Assembly: GCA_022592435.1 (NCBI GenBank)
Contig: JABYQS010000615.1
Coordinates: forward strand, 1 to 17,033
Length of the DNA stretch: 17,033 nucleotides
Direction: 5' to 3'
Origin: Cerioporus squamosus
Lineage: Eukaryota; Basidiomycota; Agaricomycetes; Polyporales; Polyporaceae
Shown here: in pieces, positions 1 to 9,775 of the stretch
Layout: each line of letters opens with the position of its first letter
Position numbering within the stretch: the stretch's first letter is position 1
The notes under the pieces: model-generated
What the model saw: the letters and a program-made list of their open reading frames with translations, nothing else
What the model was told of the DNA's origin: nothing
Databases searched by the model: none
Program-made: the position numbers and the translations under genes

Positions 1-244
1 TGTCATGGCTGATGAAAGGTAAGATATGATGCGCGAGCGGACGGAATACTCGCAATGATTCGCAGGAAGGATGTATCGTCGGTCTTTATATCCCTGCTTG
101 ACAAAGCTCGTCCAAGCAATCTGCAAGGCCGAGAAGGAGAGGAGAACGGACAGCCCGCCCTAATGGTCTGCTGTGATTTCGTGTAGACAGGTGGGGTTGG
201 AGCCTCTCGTCACAGAGGTCACTACAGGACAATAACTCTGCGGG

Positions 245-386
245 CAGACTAACTGGCCGTAAGCAGAGTCCAGACTGCCACCGTGTGCGCCGTTCTGCTG
301 TCACAATCGGGAAGGAATCGGCGTGACCGAAATGTTCCAGCAGCGAAAAACGGCAGATGATGATGGATGAAGGAAGTATGCTTGAG
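245..386 (-). pseudogene. possible decayed continuation of the BAR gene
   Basis: On the minus strand, after a CTAAT-like branch site and a CTCTCAAG acceptor near 386, a frame reads HTSFIHHHLP (about 356-385), then FLPD (about 309-322). In a second frame it reads AHGGSLDSAYGQL (about 250-288). This order resembles the BAR family's LHxASExYxHHLSKKK, LLPIDxLG and HGEE..DSAYGQ blocks. The frames do not join and the spacing is short, so if real it is a degenerate relic. I see nothing recognisable from 1 to 245, and nothing in 387-754. Confidence 0.2.
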
Positions 387-754
387 AGAATTAGGCCCCG
401 TTCAGCCATTAAAACACATGGCGTAGAGTGAACACGAGGCAGCATACATATGTGTTTGCCGACACCGGGAACATCGGAGATCTCTGACGTCGGCGCCATG
501 CATGACACCGAAGACCAGCAGACCAGCTAACGCACATAGTGAACCTTCATGCATGATGCACCACGAAAGGAATATGAAACTGCGCATATGGCCACCGCAG
601 CGCAGCGCATTGACACTGACACGACTCGGGTACCGGTGGCCACCCGATATCGTACCACCCACAGCCCAGAATAGACGGAGACAGGGCGGCAATACGACGA
701 GGGACGCCAGGAGGGCGCATATAAGAAGCAGAAGGACGTGCATGAAGTACTCAC

Positions 755-1004
755 CGCCAAAGGCCCTGCCTTCTGAGCTCGACATCGTGTTCGAGCTCGC
801 GGAACTCGTCCGACTGGATGGTCTTGTCCCGCGACATTATCACCTCGCCGACGAACTGCCCGCATCGCTTCCTTCAGTCCGCCGCTGCTGTTAACAACCC
901 AAGTGCACGCACCTGGCGCAACTTCCCAAGCTACCCCGCATGCCACCTCTCAGCGTTCGCCCCTCATGAATGTTTCACCGAGAGCTCACCTGCTTGCTGG
1001 CCAT
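755..1004 (-). CDS. BAR-domain protein, first three exons (partial)
   Basis: Three spliced exons can be read on the minus strand: 990-1004 (MASKQ), an 18-nt micro-exon 913-930 (LGKLRQ) and 755-855 (FVGEVIMSRDKTIQSDEF, then RELEHDVELRRQGLW). They are separated by introns of 59 and 57 nt with GTGAGC..TAG and GTGCGT..CAG ends. The next donor, GTGAGT, follows at 754. The peptide resembles the N terminus of fungal BAR-domain proteins (MASKQxGKLRQWAGEV..SRDKT...EF.ELE.D.ELR). That family binds and bends membranes as a coiled-coil dimer, for example in endocytosis. The family match is from memory of its pattern, not from a search. Only about 44 residues of a protein usually well over 200 long are found. 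No convincing next exon (LHxASExYxxxLSK) follows, so the gene is probably broken or has a long, unthreaded intron. Confidence 0.5.
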
Positions 1005-1246
1005 CGTGTCGGTCCCTCAGATGGTCGTTGGCTAGGCTGTGTCCTCGTCGTCGAAGTCGTAGCAAGCAGTCTAGAGGATGTATGCGCGCGGTGAGCTGGA
1101 GAGTGGCAACGTTAACGATGGTCGTGACGGGGAAACACAAGTGCTCGCCGACCTCTGCAATATTCTGGACCGATCCGAGGCACGATCTGTCAGATCGAAT
1201 CGGGAAGCTCTCGCTCTCCAAATTGGGTTTACTTATCAGCACGCTG

Positions 1247-1251
1247 ATTGG
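1247..1251 (-). promoter_or_regulatory. CCAAT box upstream of the BAR gene
   Basis: ATTGG on the plus strand gives GCCAATCAGC on the minus strand, about 243 bp before the BAR start codon. This is a typical distance for a HAP/NF-Y site in a fungal promoter. The call rests on motif and position only. Confidence 0.3.
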
Positions 1252-2015
1252 CTGGCGGCGAATCGAACGATCTCGGGAAATTCGTTCCCCGCAATGCCCG
1301 GCTCGACTCTTTTCTACCAAACGCTCACTGGCTCCCCCACTCTCTGACTTGTACAGAAGATAATGTAGTAACAACACTAGTACTGCGGTCTTGTCAAAAT
1401 ACAAGAACAGCATTATCGAAACAACGACAGGAATTATAAGGTAAGTACTACTCGCTAAGACTTGAACAAGCACTTGGACAAAACTTGGACATAGCAACGT
1501 CGGCTCGCCCGTAATGCGGCTGCGCCCTTCACAGCGACTACTGTAGAGGGCAGACTCGCGAGTTGCGAGCCAGTGATCGCGTGGATAGCGAAATCGCATA
1601 CTTACAAGTTACCGCTGTCGCTGCCAGTCGGGTTGACGACAATCCGCGAGACTTCGCTTCTCGGACAGTCGTCTATATCCCAGGATCGAGAGCCCTACGC
1701 GTCACCGCGTCGCTAGTCGTGCTCGCTGATGATGATAAGAATCAGTACATATTAGGGCTACAAGTCTTGAGATGCTATGGAGGTGAAAGTCTTCAGAGTC
1801 TGGATACAAGGTCCAATGACCACTTGCCCGGGCCGCGAGGTCGTCAACATACACATGGTGTTACATGGTGTAGTGCAGTGTCCACTGTCTAGGTCCGGAA
1901 GCGTCAACAAGGAGATAAATCTCACCAGAAGAGCCTGAGGGGATAAGGCTCAACCGCCACGCGCAAGGATTGTCGAAGGAGACATTCCAGCTCACAGAGT
2001 TGGTTCCCGTCCCCA
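1252..2015. other. intergenic region with no supported gene
   Basis: This lies between the 3' end of the membrane-protein gene and the promoter of the BAR gene, both on the minus strand. Open frames occur in several phases but lack splice-consistent extensions or family motifs. One minus-strand frame has a hydrophobic run around 1370-1460, but it sits in the BAR promoter and I do not believe it is coding. Confidence 0.5.
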
Positions 2016-3485
2016 TCATCGCGCGGCCTCGGGATCGCTCGATGTACTCAACCGGGCGTACTTCTCAGCATCTTCCGCCACCGTTGTCGACGCATGCAAC
2101 TCCATCGTCTGAGTACTAGTGGGACCCTTCGAGAGCGGCGGCGGGGCGAACGAAATCCGCGACCGTGGCCCCTGTTCGTCCACCGACGGGTTGTGCAGCG
2201 CAGACTTGCGCGCGATCTGGATTACAATGAGCGAGAACACCACGCCCTGCGGCGCGACGTCAGAGACCCGGAGTCAACTTCCCTATCGCATTGGACATGC
2301 ACGAGCGAAAAGGGACGTACGATCAACTGCGGGAAGATAGCGAGACAGGCGACGTAGCCAATGTTCGGGCTGAGGAAGGACGTCACGACGAGCGCGATGG
2401 ACGCGATGGAGTAGATCGCCGCGGACTGGACGATCGCTTCGACGACGCGGCGGTACCGCACGAGGTTGAACCACGCGCGCGAGTGCCACTGCCAGTGCGC
2501 ATGGACGAGCGTGTCGGACTTCAGCAGTCGCCACATGATGAGCACTGTGAAGGTGTGGCCACGGAATACGCCGGGAGGGTAGTCGTGATCAGTACTTGGG
2601 GCCGTGCATAAGAAACTTAGAACAGGGACTGACCTGTAGCGAGCATGTTCGTGAAGAACGAGAAGCTGAAGAAGACGAGGGGAAGGATGAGGTCGCCCAA
2701 TCCGCCGATGGGCATGGCTCCGTAGCCGCCGACTGGATATGGACAGAGAGAAGACGTGAGCGTTCCCTCGACCTCAGACCTGTTGCAGGAAGAGTCCGCA
2801 CCTGCGTCGATGAGCATAAGGATGACGGGAGCTATGACAACAGCCCGTTTCCCACCCCACACTACGAATAGACGGTAAACCTGCGAAAGGCGAGGGTGTC
2901 AGCTCTGGGCCACCCTCACAATGACCGAAAGGAGGTTCGTAAGGAGGTACGCAAGCTCACCATGAACGCGTCCCCTATGAGGGTCTGCGTGACGTAGATA
3001 TAGAACTGGGCAATATCCGTGCCGGAACGGAAGTGACTTGAGTCGAAGAACGCGTTGTATACGCTCTCCCTGTCCGCGCCGTGGGACACGAAACCGTTTA
3101 GGGTAGCCTTGATGGTCAACGCGAGATGCTACGGAAATCCGGCACGTCAGCGCTCAGCTGCGGGTTATGACATAACCCCAGAAGAAGCAGACGCACCGCC
3201 GTCGACAAGGCAAACATCACAGTATTGACCCCAAGCAGTCGCCGGTTGCGTTTTGAGAGAGTACTCGGCTGGTCGCCGCATAGCATCTCCACGACACTCA
3301 TCATGTAGGTCACTGCGAAGGCGCCGAACAGCAACGACTCGAGGAAGAGCGCGACAACCCGAGAGTTAAGGAGATCCCGCTCGACTTGTTGCTAATCCGG
3401 AGGTCAGCATGATGTGAACAGGTCAGAACGGAGAACGTACCCCGTATGCATCGAGGGGAATGGAGTCCGCACTTGGAGATGACAT
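2016..3485 (-). CDS. seven-helix membrane protein, basidiomycete orphan family, intact
   Basis: Seven exons join cleanly on the minus strand: 3441-3485, 3197-3391, 2961-3128, 2802-2880, 2634-2732, 2321-2544 and 2016-2246. Every intron (49-89 nt) is GT..AG and all phases agree, giving 346 residues ending EAAR and TGA. Seven hydrophobic segments are visible: RVVALFLESLLFGAFAVTYM (residue 26 on), VNTVMFALSTAHLALTIKA, FYIYVTQTLIGDAFMVYRLF, AVVIAPVILMLIDAVGGYGA, LILPLVFFSFSFFTNMLATV, VVEAIVQSAAIYSIASIALV, and VACLAIFPQLIGVVFSLIVI. A Ser/Thr-rich cytosolic tail of about 60 residues follows. The order is that of a large uncharacterised basidiomycete family, in which GDAFxVYRxFVVW and ESxAIYS are typical. 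Topology suggests an integral plasma- or endomembrane protein; a receptor role is only speculation. It is the only frame-perfect multi-exon gene in the window. Confidence 0.85.
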
Positions 3486-3573
3486 CGTAAGAGGACGGGG
3501 AGACCTATAGCAATAGGGAGAGAGGAGAGCCGTCGAGGCAAGTTCGTCCCAGGGTGACGCCGCCGCCGTCGCA

Positions 3574-3579
3574 TATATA
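3574..3579 (-). promoter_or_regulatory. TATA box of the seven-helix gene
   Basis: TATATA within GTTTATATATGC on the minus strand lies about 90 bp before the start codon at 3485. Position and sequence fit a fungal core promoter. Confidence 0.45.
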
Positions 3580-3904
3580 AACAGCGTTCGTTGACAACTA
3601 GGCTGTGCATCCGATACCACGCGGGCTTCTGGAGCTCGCCGACTGGAGCCATCGAGCTGTGCACTGATACACCTGTCAAATCAGGTGCCACACCTACGCG
3701 TCGAGCGCGGGCCTTCCTGTGAACTTCGGGTCAAGCGAGCGGTTATAAGTATGTATCATAGCGCAGCTGGTCCCAGGTGGAACGCTCATATGCCGCGCGC
3801 CTCCGAGTCCCTCAGGCTGTGCCCGACCGAACCTTCAGCGCAGCGAAATGGCTACGTCTCCCGGTGCAAGAGGACGAGAGCTTCGGGTCGCAGCGTCGGG
3901 CCTG
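3580..3904. other. intergenic region
   Basis: This is upstream of the seven-helix gene and downstream of the BTB relic. I recognise no gene, repeat or RNA in it. Confidence 0.5.
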
Positions 3905-4606
3905 GATTGTGAAGGGCGTCCGGGGTCAGAACTTCGGGAAGTTAAAATCGTAATACTGATCAAGGAGGAGGACGTGCGAGCGATCTCCGCGCTTGAAGCC
4001 TTTGACAAGAGCAAAACCAGGAGTACCAGCAGACGAGGAGAGCTAATGGATGGCAGGCTGTGTTTTTCGGAGTCCAGGAGCTGCGCTAGGTGACAGCGTA
4101 AATGGCATACTCCACCCTGCAGGATAGCGGCCAAAATGCCCACGTGCCATCGCGCTTTGAGAAGACGCGGTAGTCGTCGGTGCAGCATATCTTGAGGCAG
4201 TCCATGGTGTGTGTCACGAGTGTGGAGATGCGGTACTTGTGCCCGAGGCTAATGGTCGCCGAGATCGCGCCGACGAAGGGCTCGTCCGGTGAGGTCCGGT
4301 GCGACTCCGATGAGTATGACTGCATACGTCCAGCGTTACGCGGTAAGCATCGCGTCTCTCCAGATCATAAGTAGCACGAACCTGAAGTCCTGCTTCGGCA
4401 TACACGCGCGAATCAGGTGTCGCGGGCCTTCAGGCGCGAGCACAACGTGTATTACAAAATAAGAAGCGGCATGGGTCCGCGAGGATGAGGCAGCGAGAAC
4501 ATGTCCTTGAAGACAGAGGAATGGTCCGCAAATGAAGCTCTGGAAGATACTGACCTCTACATTCAGTGTGGCCAAGACGGCTTTACCATTCTCTCCTCAA
4601 CCCAGA
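3905..4606 (-). pseudogene. BTB-family pseudogene (relic copy)
   Basis: Fragments of the same BTB family as the genes to the right appear in order on the minus strand but in different frames. GFWVEE is near 4605-4588, TLNVEVSIFQ near 4570-4540, and SSVFKDMFSLPHPRG near 4525-4480, followed by a TAA. EGPRHLIRACMPKQDF is near 4430-4385. After the usual intron position come AISATISLGHKYRI (about 4270-4230), CCTDDYRVF, and PLALLVC near 4040-4020. Intact relatives read EFWFEDGT, DVEFRVYKG, VFRDMFSLPQP, ALRHVLRACMP, AISASIRLGHKYQM and LPTALLVC. Several frameshifts, a stop and a weakened donor (GTTCGT for GTACGT) make this a decayed copy. The C-terminal CxxC module was not found. Confidence 0.75.
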
Positions 4607-5110
4607 ACCCGCCGGTCTTCACCGCGATCTCAACTTCGCGTTCAAGTTGCGTCCGTCCGCCGAGCCGCTAGTAGTTGCACGTGTCCTTGAGACTCGTTCA
4701 CAAAATCTGTAGAGATCCATTGAGCTACGCAAGCGTCGACGGCATGATCGAGGCGGTGGTGGTAGCGAAACAAGGAGTCGACCGATGGCCTCGCCGCTGC
4801 GAGAGCGAGTCAGCATACAAGGTGCGTACCGTTTCGCCATAGAGGTAAGTGCGAGTACACGTGCCTCATCTCAGTCTGCGGTTCGACTCTGCCCGAGGCC
4901 TGACCTTTTCGTGGACCATCATATTGACCGTAGACAAAAAGACTCGCGAGTCGCGACAACTGTCGCTAGTTCGTCAGTACTCTTTCTTCAACTATACATA
5001 CCGCTGAACTTCTTGCGGAGCAATTCATATCCTACTACGCTCTACTTGCTTGCTCCCTGACTTGAACGACAGTCTACTCGTCCACCTATATCTTTCTTCC
5101 TCCGGTCGCA
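4607..5110. other. intergenic region between divergent BTB copies
   Basis: About 500 bp separate the relic copy (minus) from BTB1 (plus) and should hold the BTB1 promoter. CT-rich pyrimidine tracts precede the BTB1 start region (5030-5105). The composite element found before BTB2 and BTB3 is absent. No other gene is supported. Confidence 0.5.
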
Positions 5111-6218
5111 TTGTCTGGTCGCGTTCAAGGGGCTCACGAAGAGCCAGCGGCGGAGGAGGACTCTCCGGTGCGAAAACGTTCGCGATCTGTTGGTCTTTGG
5201 GAGGGAGCGGACGATGAAATAGCGATGAAAAGGGATGAAGAGTTCTGGCTGGACGACGGCACGGTCATTCTCATCGCGCGAGATGTCGAGTTCAGGGTCT
5301 ACGGCGGCGTCCTCGCGACACACTCTCCCGTCTTCAAAGAGCTGTTGAGTGAAGACAGTCCCGTCCGTACCGTGTCCATCAACGGCAAGGACGACGTCCC
5401 CTGCCCGGTCGTAGCGCTCTCCGACTCCCCCGAAGACTTGCGGCATATCCTGCGCGTGTACATGCCGCGGAGCGAGGTCAGGTACGTCCCTCTCCGCATA
5501 CATACTCTCTACGGCGAGACCTACGCGTGTCTGCAGTATGTTCCCAGCAAGAGAGCCTTCCTTCGCCTTCATTTCTGCCTCCATACGGCTGGGCAAGAAG
5601 TACAAGATGACTCCTCTATACGAGCAGTCTATCGCGTTCCTCAAACGCTACTATCCGAGCGAACTCGACAAATGGACCGAGCTGCACGCATGGGCTCCGG
5701 ATGGCTGGCCGACCAACCGTGCCATAGGCGTCATCAACCTCGCCCGTCTGAGCGGCGAGCTGTCCCTGCTCCCCGTGGCCATCATGTCGTGCTTCCGCTG
5801 AGCGACATCGCGCGGGGTTCACCAGGGAGACGGCTCGCAGGAGACCCTCGCCCCGGAGGACCTCGACATCTGCTTCAAGGCGAAGACGGAGCTCCGGAAA
5901 GCGAGCATCAAGCTCCTCTTCGACATCCTGTCCCCGTTCGCCGCCCCGGAGTGCACGGCTCCGTCGACGTGTAGTGAGGTGTTTCGCTCCGCGCTGGCCG
6001 GGCTTTATGCTCGTTTGGACGACCTCCTCGACAGCGACCCGTTCTTTCCGTACACGACGTACGTCAAGATTGAAGACGGCAAGTTCGGGGTGTGCGAGGC
6101 ATGTCTGGCTATGACGGAGGAGCGGTGCTGGAACGGACGTCAGAAGCTGTGGGACCGTCTCCCGGAAGTGCTCCGTGTCGACGTGCCCGGGTGGGGAGAG
6201 GCTGAGAGCACTGACTAA
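5111..6218 (+). pseudogene. BTB1: BTB-domain protein, interrupted
   Basis: Exons 5111-5481 and 5537-6218 flank a 55-nt GTACGT..CAG phase-2 intron. The N terminus carries RKRSRSV (nuclear-signal-like), then the BTB/POZ core EFWLDDGTVILIARDVEF (residue 44 on), SPVFKELLS and DLRHILRVYMP. Exon 2 has AFISASIRLGKKYKMTPL and AIGVINLARLSGELSLLP. The C terminus has VCEACLAM and WDRLPEVLRVDVPGWGE. BTB proteins dimerise and often act as Cullin-3 adaptors; a role here is inferred from the fold only. The expected ATG reads ATTG (5110-5113), so translation would begin at the in-frame ATG at 5225 or not at all. A TGA at 5799-5801 interrupts exon 2. Around it, family residues (LSDIARG, then FTRE, then DGSQETL) appear in three successive frames, consistent with three 1-nt losses that restore the frame downstream. 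Confidence 0.8.
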
Positions 6219-6804
6219 GAGGTAACAAGCCTGCGCTAATGCTACTTGGTCTATGACTGAACTCTCTGCGGTACCAGCCATCTCGCACGTAGTCTCGATG
6301 TCCGAGAGCCAGATTACAGACATCCTCTTCTTGGGAAGCTCGGCTGGGCTCTCGGTATCGGGGCTCTGCAGGACATACAAGGATATAATATCGCGGGGCG
6401 AGCGACAAGGACGAGCTCGGGGCACCTAGGACTTCGCGCCGGCCTCGAACGGCGAGTCCAGTTTCAATGCGGATCACATCGCCATCGTCAGCGAGGTCAT
6501 CTGCGGCCGATGGATGCGCGAGCTCGGTGAAGAGTGCGAGTTGTGCACCACCACGCGCAACGAGCTCATCAGCTCCTCCCAGTCGTCTTCCTCGCTCGTG
6601 TTTTGCTTCGCACTCCTCGTCGACTCGAATGTCTCCCTGAACCGAGGTAGACATCTACGCATATAGTCACCCATCTCCATCTATCCAGCTCTGTGAATTG
6701 AATATATGGCTACTCTATTTGAGTGCTATAAGGTGCGAACTGTGCTCTTCAGGCCTGTAGGCACTCCCCATCAGCTCCCCCCTTGTGTCACCTTGCGTCG
6801 CAAA
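6219..6804. other. intergenic region with no supported gene
   Basis: This lies between BTB1 and the proximal BTB2 promoter. Overlapping open frames exist on both strands (for example minus-strand frames at 6474-6680 and 6109-6654), but none shows a domain, splice-consistent structure or family resemblance. A TATATGG sequence lies near 6704. Confidence 0.45.
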
Positions 6805-6818
6805 ACGCGTGACGTCAC
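6805..6818 (+). promoter_or_regulatory. composite ACGCGT/TGACGTCA element, BTB2 promoter
   Basis: ACGCGTGACGTCAC lies 168 bp before the BTB2 ATG. It combines the MCB core ACGCGT, bound by the fungal G1/S factor MBF, with the CRE palindrome TGACGTCA, bound by ATF/CREB-type bZIP factors. The site sits in a perfect 16-bp palindrome, CGCGTGACGTCACGCG, at 6806-6821. The same 14 bp recur before BTB3. Which factor binds is inference. Confidence 0.55.
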
Positions 6819-6871
6819 GCGCTTTCCCTCTCGAGTCGCGCGTCTGACCAGTCTTGCCTCCTCCTCCGCTT

Positions 6872-6891
6872 CCACCACCACCACCACCACC
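6872..6891 (+). repeat. (CCA)n microsatellite in the BTB2 promoter
   Basis: Six consecutive CCA units stand in a pyrimidine-rich stretch about 100 bp before the BTB2 start codon. Confidence 0.8.
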
Positions 6892-6985
6892 TCCCTTGCT
6901 TTTTTCAGGCTTCGTTCTTGCCAGCAAGTTACGTCCTTGACGGACACGTCCACTGGTTCACGGAGTAGAAGGCCCACACGACGAC

Positions 6986-7916
6986 ATGTCGACCATTTCC
7001 GCCCGAGCGACGAGTAAACGAGCCCGGCTGGATGAAGAACCGGTTCAGGAAGGGAGAGATGGCGAGGACGTCGGCTCGGTCCCACGAGATAACACTCCAG
7101 CTGAGACGGAGACGCGGCGCGACGAGGAGTTCTGGTTTGACGACGGAACGGTTATTCTCGTAGCCCGCGATGTCGAGTTCCGCGTATACAGCGGCATTCT
7201 GGGGAACAAGTCTCCCGTCTTCAGGGAACTGTTCTCTCAGCCCCGCCCCACGCGGCTTGTCTCCATACACAGCTTGCCGGAAATCCCATGCTCTGTCGTT
7301 ACTCTCACGGACGACCCTGATGACTTGCGGCACATCCTGCGTATCTACATGGCCCACACGGTAACCGGCGGCAGGTACGCATATATGCCCGTTAGTATAT
7401 AGACACGCTCACTGCTGATCCGGTGTGGCTAGCCTATACGACGCCAAGAGTCCCTCCTTCGACGCGATCTCCGCCTCCATCCGCCTCGGCCACAAATATC
7501 AGATGACGGAGCTTCACGACCAGTCTCTCGCGTACTTGAAGTATCACTTCACGGACGACTTCGACGTCTGGGAGCACCATCCGGAATGGTGTCCCTCTGG
7601 GTGGAGATCGGAAGAGGCTATCGGCGTCGTGAACCTCGCTCGGCTGATAGGAGAACCATATCTCCTCCCGACGGCGTTGCTGGTATGCATCGAGCTTGGA
7701 GACGAGCTCGTTGAAGGATATGCGCAGCGACGGATCCCAGGAGAACCTGTCTATTCGGGACCTCACGCTCTGCGTCCGGGCGAGGATATCGCTGCGGCAA
7801 GCGGCCGTCTTGGCCTTGTTCCGCACCCTCGAACCGGTGGTCTCCCCCGCTTGCAAAACTGTAGAGAAGGACAGTCGGACTCGAGTCGGAGCGAGTGGGA
7901 ATCTGAACATACATGA
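6986..7916 (+). CDS. BTB2: BTB-domain protein with frameshifted C terminus
   Basis: Exons 6986-7374 and 7433-7916 flank a 58-nt GTACGC..TAG phase-2 intron with a CTGAT branch site. The ATG at 6986 opens an N-terminal region with KRARLDEE, then the BTB core EFWFDDGTVILVARDVEF (residue 48 on), SPVFRELFSQP and DLRHILRIYM. Exon 2 starts SLYDAKSPSFDAISASIRLG and continues through AIGVVNLARLIGEPYLLP and TALLVCIELGDELVEGY. From about 7719 the frame diverges; the family sequence SDGSQENLSIRDLTLCVRAR continues one frame over and stops at 7920. The simplest cause is loss of one GC unit in GCGCGC at 7719-7722. The shifted frame stops at 7916, so the predicted protein has about 65 foreign residues. Neither frame contains the C-terminal CxxC..VPGW module. 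The BTB domain itself is intact, so a truncated protein could still dimerise. Confidence 0.75.
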
Positions 7917-7965
7917 GTAACATTGGACCTTCATATGTCATAAAAGCACACTTAAGAAAGTGACA

Positions 7966-9775
7966 TTATTTATGGAGGAGACCGAGCTCCCAGGTGAATA
8001 GATGAGGTTGACTGTCCACTTCCTCCACCACGAAGCGAACAGAGCCGTCGTTGTTCATCAAAACCCATTTACCCTGTGTATGAAACATCGAAGTATCAGA
8101 GCTTGCACATGCAGGGACAGATTAAACCATAGACAAACCTCGAACTGCGTCGCACCCACCGTCAGACGACGGAACCGCGTCGCATCCACCGTCAGTCGCC
8201 GTATTGGCGACTCAGGGTATATCAGCGACCTTGCAAAGTGTTCCGATATCGCCACCGGACGCTTCGTGTTGCCAACGCGGAAGGCCACGGTATGGAGCTG
8301 GCGAAGCTCTGCAGCATAGCGCGGGAAGTCCTGCTGAGTAAACTGGAGGTAAGGGTCGGCGCGCGTACCAAGCCAGCATATGTATATCTAGGACCACTCA
8401 CCAACGTTTCCGGAGAGACACCGAGAGACAGCTCCTCGAGCGCCGTGCACCTCCTGCAGAACTCGCGCAGAGCGGCCTTCCCGAAGAGACAGTCCCTGAT
8501 ATCGAGCTTGCGCAAGGTCGCGGCATGCCGCGCAGGACAGATGGTCGAGGAGCGGATCGAAAGCCGGCGCAGGGCCGTAGACTTTGGTCTCGCACACGAG
8601 ACGCAGTGAAGCCAGCGGGGAGTATGTGGTCATGCGGCGTATCCACTTCCACAGATGCACGGCATCGGTTCTCGTGGTGACGTGCGTATAGTGGACCGTC
8701 AAGTAGGCGGAGGTTTAGTAGACGCGGACTGATAGACGGGCGGAGTTGCTGTTTGAACTGCGTCACATATCGGTCAATTGAGCGAGGATATGCGGACTTA
8801 CCAGATAGTACCTGAGCTCGAGGCTCCTCAGATGCGGAAGTTGGGAGCAGAAGTTGAAAACGTCGTCGTCTGTCAGCGAGTACGACAAGCCGAGGGCGAA
8901 CGACGACGCTTCTTGCAGATGAGGGATGAACGAACGGAGGACGCCAGGAGTTACGGACCCGCAGCTGCCCTGGAGACAAGACGCGTGTCACGTGTCAGCT
9001 CCCATTGTCCGAGTTCGCTCGTACTCACACAGACGTACCGTGAGATGGAGTTTGCGCATCGTTGGACGCAGCGCTGCTAACCAATCTGGAAGGAGCTGGA
9101 GAATCGCGCGACTGGGAGACTCGATCGCCAAGCTCTCCAGGCCGTGTACTTGCACCAGTACGGGGGCGAGAGCATCGCTCGTGCACGCCCCGTTCACTGT
9201 GAGATCTCGAAGAGCAGACAAGTGAAGCAGGAGAGGCAGCGCATCCGTGAAGGTGAGCTCGTGGTACAGTCTAGGAACGAAGACCACGGTCTGCACGTTC
9301 GGCCAGCACTCTATAGCAGCCTTGAGCTGAGCGGGGAACTTATTGAGCGGCGGCGGTCGCCTCGAGAGGAATCCTGGAAGCATATGATCCGTGAATGGGT
9401 CTATGTTCCTAGGGAGAGGTTGCTGAACGCTCACCGCTAATTTCTAATCGGCGCACAAAGATCGCGTTGTGCGGAAGCCGCGCGGACAAGAAGAAGCCTT
9501 TCTAAAGTAGATCAGTCGAGCAATTCGATCGTATGCAAGATCGTGGAGTCGACACTCACTACAAGGTCATCTCGCGGTCTGAGGTCGAGGGCATGGATAG
9601 CGGTGTGATGAGAAGGTGAGTATGTAACCTTGCGGTAGAGAAGCGCTGCTGCCGCATCTCTGAAAGTCCGGCTGGCCAGCGAACTGTGGTATAGTGAACA
9701 ATAGTCGTCGCGAAGCCAATCCAGAATGTGAATGATCACATCGTAAGAAATTCCCCTGGTTACGACGCCGTCCAT
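7966..9775 (-). pseudogene. F-box / leucine-rich repeat protein with two frame breaks
   Basis: Seven exons on the minus strand: 9560-9775, 9435-9501, 9039-9373, 8802-8969, 8402-8757, 8139-8342 and 7966-8073. The introns are 44-69 nt and all GT..AG. The start is MDGVVTRGISYDVIIHILDW. An F-box-like segment (residues 9-51, ending TFRDAAAALLYRKV) is followed by leucine-rich stretches such as LSALRDLTVNG, LPHLRSLELRYYL and LRKLDIRDCLFG. The end is SVRFVVEEVDSQPHLFTWEL. F-box proteins recruit substrates to SCF ubiquitin ligases through Skp1, and the leucine-rich part is the likely substrate arm. Exon 5 breaks frame twice, before LTVHYTH (about 8702-8708) and before RHAATLRKL (about 8540-8546). Each is explained by one extra base: 356 minus 2 is divisible by 3 and fits the phase-0 introns on both sides. 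The corrected length is about 483 residues. The gene is tail to tail with BTB2, with stop codons about 50 bp apart. Confidence 0.7.
8142..8201 (-). repeat. 30-bp in-frame tandem duplication in the F-box gene
   Basis: Two adjacent 30-bp units, identical at 26 of 30 positions, encode RRLTVDATRF and RRLTVGATQF at the end of exon 6. The period is an exact ten codons, so the frame is kept. Confidence 0.85.

Noticed and set aside
964..1599. A 211-residue minus-strand open frame with a strongly hydrophobic run
   Set aside because: It overlaps the BAR start exons in another frame, has no family motif, and its hydrophobic run lies in promoter-like DNA.
4860..4900. A tRNA T-arm-like GGTTCGACTC
   Set aside because: The flanking bases do not form a proper T stem, and no acceptor or anticodon arm can be drawn at the right distance.
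5799..5840. A possible 40-nt intron bypassing the BTB1 TGA
   Set aside because: The candidate GTCGTG..CACCAG does not keep the frame, and no other copy has an intron there.
5616..6425. A 269-residue minus-strand open frame
   Set aside because: It is antisense to BTB1 exon 2, whose motifs clearly match the family; long antisense frames are common in GC-rich coding DNA.
6474..6680. Minus-strand frames between BTB1 and BTB2
   Set aside because: Two overlapping frames look equally plausible, and neither has a domain, splice support or relative in the window.
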